From NCBI GenBank assembly GCA_021232515.1, contig JAJPOQ010000061.1, positions 1 to 58,162 on the forward strand: a stretch of 58,162 nucleotides of DNA. The letters run 5' to 3'. Both the position numbers and the translations under genes were made by a program. Positions 44,392 to 54,424 of the stretch are shown one piece after another. Positions within the stretch are counted from its first letter, which is position 1. The number at the start of each line of letters is the position of its first letter. The notes below the pieces were generated by a model, which saw only the letters and a list, made by a program, of their open reading frames with translations, was not told where the DNA came from and did not search any database. This DNA is from Lentisphaeraceae bacterium (GTDB taxonomy: Bacteria; Verrucomicrobiota; Lentisphaeria; Lentisphaerales; Lentisphaeraceae).

Positions 44392-46566
44392 TTATTTAAT
44401 TTTTTTAAGCATCGCAGAAGCAGAAACGTACTCGTAGTACTCTCGAAACTTTAGATCAATACTTTTTTGGAAATAGGTTTTTGCTTTGTTTTTATCGGAT
44501 TTAAGAAAAGTGCAACCGATATAGTAATAAGCTTCAGTTAGTCGTCCGAGTATATCTGACTGATTGTAGGTGGCTCTACATTCTTTAATTAACTCTTCAG
44601 GGCTTATTTTGCCGATCATCATATAGGCGATAGTCTCTGCCCATGCGTCATAGAACTTATATTTTTCTTTGTAGGCTTTCGCTTCTTTAGGGCCTTTGGC
44701 GAGTAGGGTCGCAGATATTCCCCAAAGGTACTGAAAGTCGCCTTCTTCTGGTGAAGAGCACTTTTGGGCTACTTGAGAGTATTGCCCTTGGTAGAACATG
44801 AGGCGAGAATTCCCGAAGTGAGTCATGCTCATTATTTCTTGAACTTGAGCGGCTTGTTCTTCATTCCCAAAGAATTCATACGCACTTGAAGCAAGTATGC
44901 AGTTCATGACATTTATCTCATCTAGTTGTAAACGTTTTAATTGGGACTCAGCGAATTTTTGATCATTTAGGTCGTAAGAGAGAAAGATAAGCTCGTGAAT
45001 CTCGAGAGCATTGTCTGGGATCATTTGTACAGCTTTTTTCATGGAGATTTTCGCGTTCTCATTTTTTTGTAACGCGACTTCCAGTTTTGCTTTTTGAATA
45101 AAAATAGAAGCAATCTGAGGATTTATTTTTGCTGCTTTATTGAGCAACTCTAACTTTTTAATATTGTCTTGTTCGAGATAAACCTGCTTCAAGAGAGCAA
45201 TAGTTTCTTTTTTGATTATCTCTTGCTGTTCAGTATATAAGCCAAGGTTAGAATCATGAGTTCGGCCAGACACTTTGTTATAGTGTTTTAAGCGTTTGAT
45301 CGCACTTTTGTAATCACCAATATTTGCATAGTGCATGATGAGTAAGTCGTTTTCATCATATAAGTTGGAAGGCTTGTCTTGTTTGACTTTTGTGGAGTGC
45401 TTGAAGAGCTCTATAGCACGAGGGTCTCTGAAGTAAAAGAAGTTATCAACTAAAGAGAGGGTTTGAAAGCGAGTTCTAAGCGTTTTTGTGTTTAGTCCCT
45501 TTAACTCTTGTTTACTTAAGGTTCCCTCTTCTTGTAAGTAAATGATTTGCTGCCAAGGAAGTAAAGAGTTTTTGTATAAGTTTATCCAGTATTCTTTCCC
45601 AAGAGTTTCTTTGTAGAAATGGTAGTATAGGAATTGATGGTCAAGGTCTGTCCCGACTAAGTCATTTTCCTTTAAGAATGCCTTCAGGTCATCGCTGCTT
45701 TTTGACTTAGATTGTACTTGTAAATGCATGAGCGTAAAACGCGCCATGTTATCGCTTTTTTTGAGTGACTTGCTAAGAGAAGAGATCCAGTGATTGTCTA
45801 TGGCGCTAAGTTCAAGAGACGACTTTAAGTTCATTTCAGTGATAAATGGCCACGATGTGTTAGGACTAATAATTGTTGAAATAGAGCTAAAAAGCAGCTT
45901 TTTTTCATAGGAAGAGTAGTTGCGGACTTCTTCGAGAGCGATGTCGAGGAATAATTTTTGCTCTCCTTTGTTGAGTTTGCTTAACTCAGACGAAAGCTGT
46001 TCAGGAGTAAAATATAAGAGTAAAGAGTTTACCAAGGCAACTTTATTTTTCACTGCTTCATTTTCAGCAAATGGATCAGGACCGTTGTCAATTAAGCCTT
46101 CATCTTCAAAGTTTACTTCTTGTTCTTGAGGTTTGAGAAGATTTAGCTTTTCATGAACTTTGATGAGAATCGTCAGGATGTTATCTTTATTTGCCTCGAT
46201 TACTTTTTGCCAATCTTGGCTAGTTGCAGCTCTTCTGTTGAGCTTCTCGAGAAAGTCTTGAACTTCAGGACTGTTGTTTGGCGTCAGTATATCTTTTATT
46301 TGCGCCCAGACAGCTCTGGCGTTTTCTTTAACTTCTGGGTCGTCAGATTTCATGGCTTGCTTCACAGCATCTTTAGAATGGAAGCCAATTTGAATTAGTT
46401 TCTTGACTGCGCTCTTTCTTATTCTAAATCCATCAGCACCTAGATCTTTGATCAGTTGCGGGATCTCACTTTTATCAATTGTTTCCGCAGAAATAGGAGG
46501 TGTTATAACACTTATTGTAAAAATAAATGTGACATAGTAGGCATATTTTAATTGTCTAGTAATCAA
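44392..46566 (-). CDS. Exported HEAT/TPR-repeat protein
   Basis: A 724-residue protein. The only possible start is a TTG at 46566, without a clear ribosome binding site. A signal peptide (YVTFIFTISVITPPISA) precedes a HEAT-like unit (SEIPQLIKDLGADGFRIRK, residues about 30-95). A long helical middle follows, then several TPRs from about residue 430 (LLNKAAKINPQIASIFIQKAKLEVALQKNENAKI). It is likely periplasmic and structural. I recognise no enzyme domain. It is divergent from the ROK kinase. Confidence 0.72.
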   Translation of the reverse strand: MITRQLKYAYYVTFIFTISVITPPISAETIDKSEIPQLIKDLGADGFRIRKSAVKKLIQIGFHSKDAVKQAMKSDDPEVKENARAVWAQIKDILTPNNSPEVQDFLEKLNRRAATSQDWQKVIEANKDNILTILIKVHEKLNLLKPQEQEVNFEDEGLIDNGPDPFAENEAVKNKVALVNSLLLYFTPEQLSSELSKLNKGEQKLFLDIALEEVRNYSSYEKKLLFSSISTIISPNTSWPFITEMNLKSSLELSAIDNHWISSLSKSLKKSDNMARFTLMHLQVQSKSKSSDDLKAFLKENDLVGTDLDHQFLYYHFYKETLGKEYWINLYKNSLLPWQQIIYLQEEGTLSKQELKGLNTKTLRTRFQTLSLVDNFFYFRDPRAIELFKHSTKVKQDKPSNLYDENDLLIMHYANIGDYKSAIKRLKHYNKVSGRTHDSNLGLYTEQQEIIKKETIALLKQVYLEQDNIKKLELLNKAAKINPQIASIFIQKAKLEVALQKNENAKISMKKAVQMIPDNALEIHELIFLSYDLNDQKFAESQLKRLQLDEINVMNCILASSAYEFFGNEEQAAQVQEIMSMTHFGNSRLMFYQGQYSQVAQKCSSPEEGDFQYLWGISATLLAKGPKEAKAYKEKYKFYDAWAETIAYMMIGKISPEELIKECRATYNQSDILGRLTEAYYYIGCTFLKSDKNKAKTYFQKSIDLKFREYYEYVSASAMLKKIK

Positions 46567-46697
46567 GGGGTTACCCGAATATCTATATTTGAAGTTTTAT
46601 TAATAAAATTACGTAATAACTGGACTTTAAGAGTCATTGTACTATTCATTAAGCACAAATTACCAGATTTATACCTATTTTATAAGGATTTTTTCAT

Positions 46698-47699
46698 ATG
46701 CTATTGGCGGGAATTGACATCGGCGGGACTAAAATGGAAGTCTCCCTTTTTGAAGTTGCAGATTCTGTAAACAACAAAGAGTTTGACTTACATACAAGTA
46801 CTAAGCACTACGAAGCTAAAAAGGTTTTGTCGCGAAGAACACCAACTGATCGTCACCTTGGTTATGAAAAGGTTTCAGGAAACTTAGTTCAACTTATCCG
46901 TGAAACTGTTGAGAGTGCAGACGCTTCACTAAATGACTTAAGGTCTATCGGCATTGGCCTTCCTGGCATAATTGATCCACAAACAAGTATGATGAAGAAT
47001 GGTAATACTGGTATTTTCATTGATCAGGACTTGATGGGCACTTTGAAGAAAGGTCTAGAGTCTGACATTGAGATAAATATCGCAAATGACGCTAACTGTT
47101 TTGCTCTCGCTGAAGCAGTTGCCGGTGCTGGTGTTAAGTACCAAGAAGAAACTGGTATTCCTATAGCAGACCATATCGGTGTAGGCGTTATCGTTGGTAC
47201 TGGTTGTGGCGGCGGAATCATCCGTGGTGGTCAGATGCTAGTTGGTCGTAACGGTACTACTGGTGAGATAGGTCACTCAACTTTAGTCACTAACGGTCAT
47301 ACTTGTTACTGCGGTAGAAGAGGTTGTGCTGAGCAGTATGTTTCTGGTGTTGGTATCGAGTCAGCTTACGCGTCAAGAATTTACACACAAATTGCAGAGC
47401 GTCCAAATGCTCGAAAAATCTTCGAGATGGCAGAAGAGCAAGAGCCTCTAGCAAAAGCGATCGTTAAAGAGTTTAAGAGCAACTTAGCTTTCTTCATTGC
47501 TAACCTTACTAACATCCTCGATGCAAACTACTTCGTACTTGGTGGTGGTGTGAGTCTTCAGCCTGAAGTTTATAAAGGTTTAGCAGACATCATCCGTAGA
47601 GATACTTACAAGCCAGACTATTCTCCAGCAGTTTACCAAAATGTACTTGGTGACTCAGCGGGTGGTATAGGCGCAGCGATGCTTTCGCTAACTAAGTAA
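46698..47699 (+). CDS. ROK-family sugar kinase (glucokinase-like)
   Basis: A 333-residue protein. It starts with LLAGIDIGGTKMEVSLFE (phosphate loop), then GLPGIIDP and NDANCFALAEA with the catalytic Asp. GVIVGTGCGGGII and the ROK zinc motif HTCYCGRRGCAEQYVSG follow. No DNA-binding domain is present, so it is a kinase rather than a NagC-type repressor. Glucose is the likeliest substrate, but N-acetylmannosamine, fructose and others are possible. AAGGA precedes the ATG; codon use is regular, suggesting good expression. Confidence 0.9.
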   Translation: MLLAGIDIGGTKMEVSLFEVADSVNNKEFDLHTSTKHYEAKKVLSRRTPTDRHLGYEKVSGNLVQLIRETVESADASLNDLRSIGIGLPGIIDPQTSMMKNGNTGIFIDQDLMGTLKKGLESDIEINIANDANCFALAEAVAGAGVKYQEETGIPIADHIGVGVIVGTGCGGGIIRGGQMLVGRNGTTGEIGHSTLVTNGHTCYCGRRGCAEQYVSGVGIESAYASRIYTQIAERPNARKIFEMAEEQEPLAKAIVKEFKSNLAFFIANLTNILDANYFVLGGGVSLQPEVYKGLADIIRRDTYKPDYSPAVYQNVLGDSAGGIGAAMLSLTK

Positions 47700-47715
47700 A
47701 AATATTTTTTTTGAA

Positions 47716-47744
47716 GAGCCCGTCTTTTTAGGCGGGCTTTTTTT
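47716..47744 (+). terminator. Intrinsic terminator of the ROK kinase gene
   Basis: AGCCCGTC pairs with GGCGGGCT (one G-U) around a 6-nt loop, followed by seven T. It starts about 17 nt after the stop codon. Confidence 0.92.
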
Positions 47745-48339
47745 GTGGGAAGGACGCCGAAGGCAAAGCAGTGGCCTGACGAATAGGAATCTCATCAAGC
47801 AGCAACTATGGATAAGGAGTCCATCACCTCTAAAGTCCCATACTTGTACGGAAATAATTGTTGAATATGAGGCAGGTATAAGTGTGAAGGTGAATGCGCA
47901 TTCCCCGGGGAAGTCTAAAGTTCTGCGTTTTTTTTTTCGCTATTGTGGCAGCGATGCCATGAGATGGATCTTGAGAAATCAGCCGAGGGCATAGTAGCTG
48001 CTTTGTTGCGACAGGAGTGAAGGACCGAACCTTAAAATAAAGTAAGAGACTTTTAATCGGCACTTCAGGAAAGTGTGTGGGATAATTTAAGTCCGGCAAA
48101 ATAAAAGAGAATATTCCTTCGATAGTTTTTGAATGCGTTAAACCCTCTAGCTTTTGCTTTTAGTAATTATTAATAGGTAAACCCCCGGGTGGACTCCCTA
48201 GGTTATCTCTACTCGTTTGAGATCTAAAACTAATGTCGCCGATTTCGTTATATAGATTAATCTTATCATTCTAATACTTTTTAAAAACAGCTTTTATAGT
48301 AAAAGTAATAATTTAATTATTATTCCTATAGCATTAAAG
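47745..48339. other. Gene-free region with adjacent palindromes, possible mobile-element remnant or non-coding RNA
   Basis: About 600 bases without a credible gene; the two short open frames here look like noise. Two perfect 12-nt palindromes overlap at 47892-47912 (GAATGCGCATTC and TTCCCCGGGGAA), followed by a long T-run. G+C content changes sharply between blocks: a mixed-composition block to about 48090, then a very A/T-rich one interrupted by CCCCCGGGTGGACTCCC at about 48184. The whole lies between the terminator of the ROK gene and an unassigned terminator. It may be a decayed transposon or hold a non-coding RNA. Confidence 0.5.
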
Positions 48340-48374
48340 ATGGGTCGCACTTAACGCATGCGGCCCATTTTTTA
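48340..48374 (+). terminator. Intrinsic terminator with no gene upstream
   Basis: ATGGGTCGCA pairs with TGCGGCCCAT (one G-U) around a 9-nt loop, followed by TTTTTT. The nearest plus-strand gene upstream already has its own terminator about 600 nt away, so this one probably ends an unannotated short transcript. Confidence 0.85.
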
Positions 48375-48514
48375 TGTATTCTTATATATGAATTCACGTT
48401 ATTTCATTTGAGTTACTTGTAGAAGCTAGATAGGTAGAATTTATTATGTCAGTTAAACTCAACTATGAAATAAAAGAAATTAAGTTATTTATAGTCCTAA
48501 AAGTAAGTTGTTAG

Positions 48515-49072
48515 ATGACATCCGAAAATCAGATTGAGAAGGTACAAGCTTCACTAGAGCAACAAAGGCCAGAACTCTTTGTTTCGCTTTTTGAATCAGA
48601 CCGCAATCGACTTTATTCTTATATCTTTGCCTTTATGGCTGATTCCGTTGCAGCCGACGATATTTTTCAAGAAACTAGTATGGTTCTTTGGCGCGAATTT
48701 AGTAAATTTACCATTGGAACAAATTTTTCAAAATGGGCTAATGGTATAGCATTTAATCGCATCCGAGAGTATCGCCGTAAAAACAAAAAATACGCTGTTG
48801 GTTTTAGTGAAGAAATGCTTGAGTCTTTAGTTGAAGTAGCAGAGAAAGATGTTGACGAAGACTCTAAATGGTCAGTTTTACAGGCTTGCCGTAAAAACCT
48901 TGCAGAGCATACTCATAAGCTATATGAAGACTTTTATGTTCAAAACCTGAAAGCTCAGCAGATAGCCGATAAAACTGGTCGATCTATCTTTGCCATTCGC
49001 AAGGCGATCCATAAATTGAGAAAAAAACTGTTTGATTGTGTAGAAGAGAAAAAGCGTGGAGAAAGTGAATGA
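48515..49072 (+). CDS. ECF-type sigma factor, planctomycete/verrucomicrobial family
   Basis: A 185-residue sigma-70-family protein. Region 2 holds LFESDRNRLYSYIFAFMADSVAADDIFQETSMVLWREF and WANGIAFNRIREYRRK. Region 4 holds LKAQQIADKTGRSIFAIRKAIHKLRKKLFDC, a helix-turn-helix for the -35 box. This pattern matches the sigma factors seen in Rhodopirellula and Verrucomicrobia next to FecR/LamG proteins. Its stop overlaps the start of that gene as ATGA, so it is probably controlled by it. It may direct the exported glycan genes that follow. Confidence 0.9.
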   Translation: MTSENQIEKVQASLEQQRPELFVSLFESDRNRLYSYIFAFMADSVAADDIFQETSMVLWREFSKFTIGTNFSKWANGIAFNRIREYRRKNKKYAVGFSEEMLESLVEVAEKDVDEDSKWSVLQACRKNLAEHTHKLYEDFYVQNLKAQQIADKTGRSIFAIRKAIHKLRKKLFDCVEEKKRGESE

Positions 49073-50688
49073 GTCAGAGTGATGAATTTGAAGAAATCCG
49101 CGAAATAGCAGATGCAGTTTGTGACGGCGATGTAACGCCAGAACAGATGCAGAAGTTGGAAAGTCTCTTAAATGAATCTTTTGAAGCAAAGCAGTTTTAT
49201 CTAAATTATGTTGGCATGCATGCTCACATGAAAGCTGCGGGAAGTCCTAAAGTTGAAGTTGTCATGCGTCGCTCTCAGACAGACGAATTGATTATACGTC
49301 CAGTCGGTTCAGGTGAAGGTCAAAAACCTTTTGGTGCAAGTGGGGGAGGAGTTGAACCGCCGTTGCTAGATGGGCCAACTCAAAAGCCTACAAAAAACCC
49401 TATTGTCATTCTTTTACTGGCCATTTGTCTTGGTTTGATCGCTTATATTTTTACTCAAGATTCACAGGAGTATCTTGGTGAAGTCCAAGCTGGTCGCTTA
49501 AAAGATATTGAGCGTCACGCTTACCCTCACAAAATTCAAAGAGGCGAGTTTATCGCTGAGATGGATACTTCCGTAAAGCTTGTGAACTCGAGTCGCTTTG
49601 AACTGAAGTCAAAAAGCCAATTTGTTTTGTCAGATCCCAATAAGATTTTTCTTGAAGAAGGCTTTATGAAGTTTGTTCAGGAAAGTGACCTAAGTCTCAA
49701 ATTTTCAACACCTAGTTATAGACTAGTTTCTAAATCTAAGACTTTGGAAGTTTCACAATCGAAGACCAGTGGAACAATTATGGTTAATAGTGAAAATAGC
49801 TTTTATCCAAAGCGTTGGCGACCCAAACACTATTGGAATTTTGATAACGATACAGATAGGACTCTTGATGCTGCTGGAGATGCGCATGGAACCGTTTCAG
49901 GTGCCGTTCGCCCAGTCAAAGGGCTATTAGGTAGTGGCGCTTACCATTTTAAAGATAAGACCAAGTCGGTAATAAAGCTCGGTAGTGGTGGCGGGACAGC
50001 TCTTGCAACTGGTAGTTTCGCAGTTGTCGATGGAGTGACTATAGAAGCTTTAATCAAGTCAGAATGGAATGGTGAGTTTATGAACTCAGATGAAATTTTT
50101 AGAAAGGATCAAGGCGATGGAAACATGCGCATGCTTCTTTGTTTTCAAAATGACTATGGTAAAAAGCATGTCTTCCCGAAAGACTATAAAGTTCCGACTC
50201 TTTCCTTTGGCTTATATCTAGTAGGGCAGGGTTACCACGAATTGAAATTGCCTCTTGATGGTAAAGAAGGCCGACCAACACTGAAGCAGTTAAAAGATGG
50301 ATCGGCGCATCATATAGTTGCTTCGTATGACGTTCGAAGTGGTCGAAAAAGTTTGTACATAGATGGCGTCTTACTGATCCATCATGACTATCAGAAGGGA
50401 ACAAAGGTTATTAGTGGAGGTCCGGGTTTAGCGGTTATTGGAAATAGGCCGGCTCAATTAGACGAGTCTCTTTCTGGAGTTGTAGATGAAGTTGCCTTTT
50501 ATGATTTTGCACTTACTCCTTACATCGTTAATTATCACTATCAAAACTTTCAAAAAGGTCTCAACTACTTTGGTTTAGAGCCAGGTCAAAAAGTTCTTCC
50601 AGAAGACTTGAAGTTATCTTTGCCTGCGAATGAAATAATTGAAATAGATGTCCTTTCCGGTTTGCCTAAATCAGAAAATATAAAATAA
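49069..50688 (+). CDS. Membrane anti-sigma / FecR-like protein with LamG domain
   Basis: A 539-residue protein. Residues 1-60 are a cytoplasmic helical part (EIREIADAVCDGDVTPEQMQKLESLL) of the type that holds the sigma factor. A Pro/Gly linker and a transmembrane helix at about 110-130 follow. Then comes a FecR-like region (residues about 150-250) and a LamG/concanavalin-like domain (about 260-500; HYWNFDNDTDRTLDAAGDAHG, IDGVLLIHHDYQ, VDEVAFYDFALT). The outer domain could sense a polysaccharide and release the sigma factor. This is known for the family, but the ligand is not. Confidence 0.85.
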   Translation: MSQSDEFEEIREIADAVCDGDVTPEQMQKLESLLNESFEAKQFYLNYVGMHAHMKAAGSPKVEVVMRRSQTDELIIRPVGSGEGQKPFGASGGGVEPPLLDGPTQKPTKNPIVILLLAICLGLIAYIFTQDSQEYLGEVQAGRLKDIERHAYPHKIQRGEFIAEMDTSVKLVNSSRFELKSKSQFVLSDPNKIFLEEGFMKFVQESDLSLKFSTPSYRLVSKSKTLEVSQSKTSGTIMVNSENSFYPKRWRPKHYWNFDNDTDRTLDAAGDAHGTVSGAVRPVKGLLGSGAYHFKDKTKSVIKLGSGGGTALATGSFAVVDGVTIEALIKSEWNGEFMNSDEIFRKDQGDGNMRMLLCFQNDYGKKHVFPKDYKVPTLSFGLYLVGQGYHELKLPLDGKEGRPTLKQLKDGSAHHIVASYDVRSGRKSLYIDGVLLIHHDYQKGTKVISGGPGLAVIGNRPAQLDESLSGVVDEVAFYDFALTPYIVNYHYQNFQKGLNYFGLEPGQKVLPEDLKLSLPANEIIEIDVLSGLPKSENIK

Positions 50689-50793
50689 TCAGAAAATGTT
50701 TTTTGAAGGGGTATCAATTCCCTAGCACTTCGTCCTCTTCTTTTCATACAGTCTATGTATGATTATGTGAATTGAAATTAGTGTGAGACGGAA

Positions 50794-53700
50794 ATGATAA
50801 ATAAAGTATACAGCCTTTTGATTGGTCTGCTGCTGTTACAAACAGCTTTTGCCGAACCAATGTGGATTTGGAAGCCTGGTAAGATTACTACAGAAAAAGC
50901 TCAGTTTACGAAGAGCTTTAATCTTAAAGAAGCACCAAAAAAAGCATCCTTAAGAATTACTTGCGACAACGAGTTTGTTCTCTTCGTGAATGGCGAGAGA
51001 ACGGAAAGATCTGAGAAGTGGGACGTACCCGTTAAAGTTGATATAGCTAAGTATCTCAAGAAAGGTAAAAACAATATTTATGTTTCAGCTTTCAATGAAG
51101 GTTCTATGGCTGGTTTTTTGTTCGATCTTAAAATCGCTGACGGTCCAAGAATTGTATCTGACAAGTCTTGGATGGCCGGTGTGCCAAAACAAGAGTGGCA
51201 GAAGGCTGTTGAATTGAAGAAGTACGGTGAAGGGCCTTGGGGTAAGGTTTTTGATAAAGAAGTCGTTAAAGTTGATACGACTCCTCAAACTATGCCCATA
51301 ACAACACTTCCAGGTTTTAAAGTAGAGAAACTTTACGATGTTCCAAATAAGCAACAAGGTTCATGGGTTGGTTTAACTCATGATGATAAAGGTCGCCTAA
51401 TTGCTTCGGATCAGTATGGTTCTATTTATAGAGTTACTCTAGGTACAAAACCTCTTAAAGTCGAAAAGCTAAAAGTGAAAGTGGGAAATGCTCACGGTGT
51501 CCTTTATGCTTTTAATAGCCTCTATGTTTTTTCAGGCGAAGGCAAAACAAAAGGTCTTTACCGCTTAACAGATACAAATGGCGATGACCAGTACGATAAA
51601 GAAGAGTATCTCATTCCATTCAAATCTAAAGGCGAGCATGGTGTTCACAGTATCGTTCTCACTCCGGATAAAAAATCACTTTACTTGATAGGCGGAAATA
51701 ATACGGATTTACCAAAAAGTGTCGTTAATACTCGTACAGCTAAAAACTGGAAAGAGGATCATATACTTCCACGTATGGCGGATGGCCGTGGTCATAACAG
51801 AGGTCGTTTAGCTCCAGGGGGTTTAGTCATTAAAGTTTCTCCAGATGCCAAGAAACAAGAACTTATTGCTCATGGTTTTAGAAATCAGTTCGACGGTGCT
51901 TTTAACTCGCAAGGTGAATTTTTTGTTTACGATGCCGATATGGAGTATGACATAGGTTCTCCTTGGTATCGCCCAACAAGAGTAAATCACGTTGTCTCAG
52001 GCGCAGACTTTGGTTGGCGTCACGGAACGGGTAAGTGGCCAACTTACTACACAGATACTCTTCCATCTACTTTAGACATAGGCCCTGGTAGCCCAACTGG
52101 CGTGACCAATGGTTTAGGAGCAAAGTTTCCAGCAAAGTATCAGAAAGCTATTTTTATAAATGACTGGACTTATGGTACGATGTACGCTGTGCACCTTGAG
52201 CCAAATGGAGCAACTTATAAAGCGTCTCGTGAAGAATTTATCTCAGGTAAGCCTCTTCCACTCACAGATGTGATTATCCATCCAGACGGAAATATGTACT
52301 TCATGGTTGGTGGCCGTAAGACAACTTCTGCACTTTATAAAGTTTCTTATGTTGGCAATGAATCTACGGTAGCTATTTCTGCTAAGCCTATTTCTGCTGA
52401 GCTCAAAACTTTAAGAGATCTCGAACAGTTACACATCGATGGTGCTGGAGAAGACGCTATAGTTAAAGCCTTTCCTCATCTAAGTAGTGAAGATCGTTAT
52501 GTTCGTCATGCCGCTCGTGTTGCTTTAGAGAAACAACCAGTAGCAAAATGGCAAGGGAAGTTTTTCGCTGCAACAAATGATTGGGCGATCATTGAAGGTG
52601 CTACGGCACTTGCAAGAATGGGAGATAAGTCTCATCAAGCAAAAATCTTAAGTCAACTAAATAAAATTGATTACAACGCTGCTTCTAAAGCAAAGTTTTT
52701 GGCGGCTATCCGCTCTTATCAGTTAGCTTTTGCTCGTTTGGGCAAAGCTGAAACATCTGTGGCTGATCAAGTTATTGCCAAGCTTAACCCACTTTATCCA
52801 GCGAAAGACAACTTTATCAATCGTGAATTATCACAGGTTTTATTATACCTAAATGCACCAGCAGCGGTAACTAAGACAGTTCAAATGGTCTTAAGTGCGA
52901 CTGAAGAGCAAAAGAAGATACTTGACGACGCGATTCTAGACAGGAATGATCGCTATAATCAAGCTGCACGTAACATGGAGCAACATCGCCCAAACATACA
53001 GCAATTTTCGTTAGCTTTTTCACTGCGTTCAATTAAGGAAGGTTGGAGTAAGGCTGACCATGCTAGTTACTTCTCATGGTTCCCAAGAGCAAAAACCTGG
53101 CAAGGTGGTAACAGTTTTGCGATATTTATCGAAAATACTCGTAAGCAAGCGTTAGAAAATGTGAAAGACAAAACTCTTAGAGCAAAATACGATACTATCT
53201 CGAGTAAATCCTTGGTGAAGCCAAGAGCAATAGTTCCACCAAAAGGCCCAGGCCAGGTATGGACAGTTGCAAAGGCTGTAAAATCTGTAGAGGGTAACTT
53301 ATTTAACCGCAACTTTAAAAGTGGTGAAAATCTTTTCCACGCAACTGCTTGTGCAAGTTGTCACCGTTTCGCTGGAGCAGGTAGTGGTATAGGCCCAGAC
53401 TTAACAGGATCGGCTAACCGTTACTCTATAAAAGATATGCTAGATAACATCATCGAACCTTCGAAAGTTATTTCGGATCAGTACGGAAGTACTATTTTTA
53501 AAATGAAAGATGGTACGCAGATTATCGGTCGTATAGGTACTGAAGAAAACGGTATTGTTCACGTTATGACCAATCCATTTTCTGCAGACTCAAATGTAGA
53601 TGTTAAGCTTTCGGAAGTTAAAGAGCAAAAAGAGTGGCATATATCGCCTATGCCTCCGGGACTTGTGAACTCACTAAATAAAGATGAACTCAGTGACCTT

Positions 53701-54369
53701 ATCGCATATATTTTCTCTGCTGGTGACGCGAACCATAAGTACTTTGCAAAATCGGCAGCAGCCGGCAAAGACCTTTTTGATGGTGCTACACTAAATGGTT
53801 GGGACGGTGACCCAACAAGATGGAAAGTGGAAAACGGTGTTATCGTTGGTAGTACTTTCGGTGAAAAGCTTAAGAAGAATACTTTCCTTATCTGGAAAGG
53901 TGGTGAAGTTGGCGATTTTGAACTGACCTACGAGTGTAAAGTTGAAGGTGAGAACAATTCTGGAATGATGTATAGAGCAGAGATGCTTGACTCTAAGATT
54001 TGGCGCTTGAAAGGTAATCAGGCAGATTGTCACCCTAAGCCTCAATACTGTGGCATGCTTTACTCTGAAGCGACTGGCCGTGGAATTGTTGCCCAACGTG
54101 GCACAAAGGTTGTTGTCGATGCAAAGTCAGGCAAACCAAAAGTTGTCGGTAAGACAGAACCTGCAACGAAAGTTGATATCGCTCAATGGAACACTTATAA
54201 GATTGTTGCTGAAGGAAATCGCTTGAGACACTATGTAAACGGTCGCTTGGCAATTGATTTAGAAGATAATCATAAAGATGCTCGTATGAAAGGACTTCTT
54301 GGTTTACAGATCCATGCCGGGAAACCTATGAAAGCTTACTTTAAAAATATAAAGTTGCTTAAAAAATAA
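50794..54369 (+). CDS. Large exported fusion: glucose/sorbosone-dehydrogenase-like propeller, HEAT, cytochrome c and DUF1080
   Basis: A 1191-residue protein with signal peptide ([14 protein letters not shown]). Residues about 21-125 are a beta-sandwich with a carbohydrate-binding look ([20 protein letters not shown]). Residues about 165-520 form a six-bladed-propeller dehydrogenase-like domain ([46 protein letters not shown]). HEAT-like helices lie at 540-700. A c-type haem site C853-A-S-C856-H857 lies in the heme-binding domain typical of planctomycetes ([12 protein letters not shown]...[13 protein letters not shown]). A DUF1080 domain occupies about 990-1191. It may oxidise a sugar and pass electrons to the haem. 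A terminator follows. Confidence 0.88.
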   Translation: MINKVYSLLIGLLLLQTAFAEPMWIWKPGKITTEKAQFTKSFNLKEAPKKASLRITCDNEFVLFVNGERTERSEKWDVPVKVDIAKYLKKGKNNIYVSAFNEGSMAGFLFDLKIADGPRIVSDKSWMAGVPKQEWQKAVELKKYGEGPWGKVFDKEVVKVDTTPQTMPITTLPGFKVEKLYDVPNKQQGSWVGLTHDDKGRLIASDQYGSIYRVTLGTKPLKVEKLKVKVGNAHGVLYAFNSLYVFSGEGKTKGLYRLTDTNGDDQYDKEEYLIPFKSKGEHGVHSIVLTPDKKSLYLIGGNNTDLPKSVVNTRTAKNWKEDHILPRMADGRGHNRGRLAPGGLVIKVSPDAKKQELIAHGFRNQFDGAFNSQGEFFVYDADMEYDIGSPWYRPTRVNHVVSGADFGWRHGTGKWPTYYTDTLPSTLDIGPGSPTGVTNGLGAKFPAKYQKAIFINDWTYGTMYAVHLEPNGATYKASREEFISGKPLPLTDVIIHPDGNMYFMVGGRKTTSALYKVSYVGNESTVAISAKPISAELKTLRDLEQLHIDGAGEDAIVKAFPHLSSEDRYVRHAARVALEKQPVAKWQGKFFAATNDWAIIEGATALARMGDKSHQAKILSQLNKIDYNAASKAKFLAAIRSYQLAFARLGKAETSVADQVIAKLNPLYPAKDNFINRELSQVLLYLNAPAAVTKTVQMVLSATEEQKKILDDAILDRNDRYNQAARNMEQHRPNIQQFSLAFSLRSIKEGWSKADHASYFSWFPRAKTWQGGNSFAIFIENTRKQALENVKDKTLRAKYDTISSKSLVKPRAIVPPKGPGQVWTVAKAVKSVEGNLFNRNFKSGENLFHATACASCHRFAGAGSGIGPDLTGSANRYSIKDMLDNIIEPSKVISDQYGSTIFKMKDGTQIIGRIGTEENGIVHVMTNPFSADSNVDVKLSEVKEQKEWHISPMPPGLVNSLNKDELSDLIAYIFSAGDANHKYFAKSAAAGKDLFDGATLNGWDGDPTRWKVENGVIVGSTFGEKLKKNTFLIWKGGEVGDFELTYECKVEGENNSGMMYRAEMLDSKIWRLKGNQADCHPKPQYCGMLYSEATGRGIVAQRGTKVVVDAKSGKPKVVGKTEPATKVDIAQWNTYKIVAEGNRLRHYVNGRLAIDLEDNHKDARMKGLLGLQIHAGKPMKAYFKNIKLLKK

Positions 54370-54391
54370 ACTCTTATGTATAGCGATAGTT

Positions 54392-54424
54392 AAGGCCAGC
54401 CGAAAGGTTGGCCTTTTCTTTTTA
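54392..54424 (+). terminator. Intrinsic terminator between convergent genes
   Basis: AAGGCCAGCC pairs exactly with GGTTGGCCTT (one G-U) around GAAA, followed by TTTCTTTTTAT. The T-run overlaps the stop codon of the AraC-type gene on the other strand. On the minus strand no T-run follows the stem. Confidence 0.92.

Noticed and set aside
47800..48060. Possible group II intron or retron remnant
   Set aside because: A few translated fragments seemed suggestive, but no reverse-transcriptase motif or domain V hairpin could be identified.
47743..48099. Two overlapping short open frames (47743-47994 plus, 47830-48099 minus) in the gene-free region
   Set aside because: Neither has a ribosome binding site or a recognisable protein; the plus-strand frame starts within the terminator of the ROK gene. 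Composition suggests non-coding sequence.
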